NCBI GenBank assembly: GCA_036443405.1
Contig: JAZFYD010000042.1
Coordinates: 1-5,789 of the forward strand
Source of the DNA: JAZFYD01 sp036443405
GTDB taxonomy: Bacteria; Planctomycetota; PLA2
Length of the DNA: 5,789 nt
Direction of reading: 5' to 3'
A model generated the notes under the pieces. It saw only the letters and a list, made by a program, of their open reading frames with translations, was not told where the DNA came from and ran no database searches. Below, piece by piece: positions 4,627 through 5,789 of this stretch; within the stretch, counting starts at the first letter, position 1, and every line of letters starts with the position of its first letter. A program made the translations under genes and the position numbers.

Positions 4627-5789
4627 GTGATCGGGTCCACGCTCAACCATTACGAGATCCTCCGCAAGTTGGGCAGCGGCGGTATGGGCGACGTCTACGT
4701 CGCACGGGACACGAAGCTCGGTCGCGAGGTCGCGCTCAAGGTCCTGCCCGCCGAATTGACCGCCAGCCCCGAGGCCCGCAACCGCTTCGCGCGCGAGGCC
4801 AAGGCCGTGGCCGCGCTCAACCATCCTGGCATCGTGACGCTGTTCTCGATCGAGGACGCGGACGGGGTGCACTTCATGACCATGGAGGTCGTGCACGGGA
4901 AGACGTTGGCGGAGTTGATCCACAAGGGAGGCCTCACGCTCGAAGAGCTGTTCGACATCGCCAGTCCGCTCGCCGACGCCATCAGCGCCGCGCACCAACG
5001 GGGAATCACCCACCGCGACCTGAAGCCGCAAAACGTGATGGTCACCGACGAGGGGAGCGTGAAGGTATTGGACTTCGGCTTGGCCAAGCTGCGCGAGGAG
5101 ATCCCCGGCAAAGCGATGACCGAGCTCGGAGGCACTGTCGCCACCGAAGAGGGCCGCATCATCGGCACCGTTGCGTACATGTCGCCGGAACAAGCCCAAG
5201 GCAAGGACGTCGACCCGCGCACCGACATCTTCGCGCTGGGCGTGCTCTTGTACGAGCTTGCCACCGGCGAGCGGCCGTTCAAGGGGGACACCGGCATCTC
5301 GATCCTCTCCTCGATCTTGAAGGACACGCCGGCGCCGATCACCGATCTCAACCGCCGGCTGCCGCGCCACCTCGGGCGCATCGTGAAGCACTGCCTGCAA
5401 AAGGACCCCGAGCGGCGCTACCAGACGGCGCTCGACGTGCGCAACGACCTGGAGGAACTCCGGGAGGAAGTCGACTCCGGCGAATTGCAGGCACCGGCAG
5501 CCGAGCCGGAACCGACACGCACTGGCAACCGCGTCGTGCTCGCCGCGCGTGCGGTCGTGCTGCTCGCGGCGGCGTTCGTCGCGGTCAAGCTGTTCGACAC
5601 GGGCGACGCGACCGAGGGATCCGGCGAGCGGGTCCAGATTCGTCTCACGAAACTCACGTCGCAACCGGGCAGAAAGATGTTCCCGACGCTCTCCCCGGAC
5701 GGCAAGACGGTAGCCTACGCCTGGCGGGAAGGCGACAAGTTTGACATCTACGTGCTCCGTGTGGGCGGGGGCAACCCGATCAATCTGAC
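4627..5789 (+). CDS. Ser/Thr protein kinase with PD40/TolB-like C-terminal region (partial, 3' end outside window)
   Basis: The frame is open for 387 codons to the window edge. The start is GTG at 4627, giving (M)IGSTLNHYEIL, the usual opening of this family. An in-frame TAG at 4615 excludes any earlier start, and no other start codon lies between them. The kinase domain spans about residues 9-277: GSGGMGDVY 16-24, Lys38 (VALK), Glu57, HRDLKPQN 129-136 with Asp131, DFG 149-151, SPE 186-188, Asp200, and Arg264 of KDPERR. All catalytic residues are present. An acidic linker leads to one membrane span (about 302-324). After it begins a TolB/PD40-type beta-propeller repeat with SPDGKTVAY and FDIYVLRV (about 350-382). 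In this family several such repeats follow, so most of the extracytoplasmic propeller lies beyond the window. It is divergent from the CxxC protein gene. Substrate and ligand are unknown. Confidence 0.95.
   Translation, partial: MIGSTLNHYEILRKLGSGGMGDVYVARDTKLGREVALKVLPAELTASPEARNRFAREAKAVAALNHPGIVTLFSIEDADGVHFMTMEVVHGKTLAELIHKGGLTLEELFDIASPLADAISAAHQRGITHRDLKPQNVMVTDEGSVKVLDFGLAKLREEIPGKAMTELGGTVATEEGRIIGTVAYMSPEQAQGKDVDPRTDIFALGVLLYELATGERPFKGDTGISILSSILKDTPAPITDLNRRLPRHLGRIVKHCLQKDPERRYQTALDVRNDLEELREEVDSGELQAPAAEPEPTRTGNRVVLAARAVVLLAAAFVAVKLFDTGDATEGSGERVQIRLTKLTSQPGRKMFPTLSPDGKTVAYAWREGDKFDIYVLRVGGGNPINL

Noticed and set aside
4594..5664. Long open frame on the minus strand opposite the plus-strand kinase
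   Set aside because: It lies wholly antisense to a kinase with every catalytic motif intact. Its Arg/Val/Asp-rich translation has no domain, as expected from third-position GC bias.
4548..5744. Plus-strand open frame of about 400 codons overlapping the kinase in another frame
   Set aside because: The translation is Arg/Pro/Gly/His-rich with no motif. The true kinase frame starts at GTG 4627 and runs off the window.

Overview
The window comes from a GC-rich bacterial chromosome. No marker gene fixes the taxon. Two large Hanks-type Ser/Thr kinases sit side by side, one with a DWG magnesium loop plus TPR-like segment and one of the TolB/PD40-propeller type. This points to a kinase-rich lineage such as Planctomycetota, Myxococcota or Acidobacteriota; that is inference from family knowledge.

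Layout. Positions 1-264 hold no gene. They contain short tandem repeats built on TGATACGG (8-57), a roughly 100-nt structured repeat element (copy 1, 92-191) and a strong hairpin just after a gene end (233-252). Three genes then run on the minus strand. In transcription order they are a 170-residue protein with a DUF2314-like core and two CxxC pairs (4412 to 3900), a 264-bp gap, a 789-residue membrane Ser/Thr kinase (3635 to 1266), and a 334-residue secreted protein of 38-residue helical repeats (1269 to 265). The last two overlap by ATGA and are almost certainly co-expressed. On the other side of a 214-bp divergent intergenic region, a second kinase runs on the plus strand from a GTG at 4627 and leaves the window unfinished. 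That intergenic region holds copy 2 of the structured element (4436-4532), in the same orientation as copy 1, so the three minus-strand genes lie between two direct copies.

How the genes may work together. The minus-strand kinase has its catalytic domain at the N-terminus, a TPR-like helical segment, one membrane span, a helical extracytoplasmic sensor of about 270 residues, and a second membrane span ending almost at the C-terminus. The coupled downstream gene makes an exported repeat protein that would reach the same compartment as the sensor. The simplest hypothesis is a sensor-kinase and periplasmic-partner pair. The pairing is inferred from the gene overlap and the topology; no known system is recognised. 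The most noteworthy signals are the 38-residue P-x-D-V-[FY] repeat protein, its coupling to the sensor kinase, and the two copies of the structured intergenic element.
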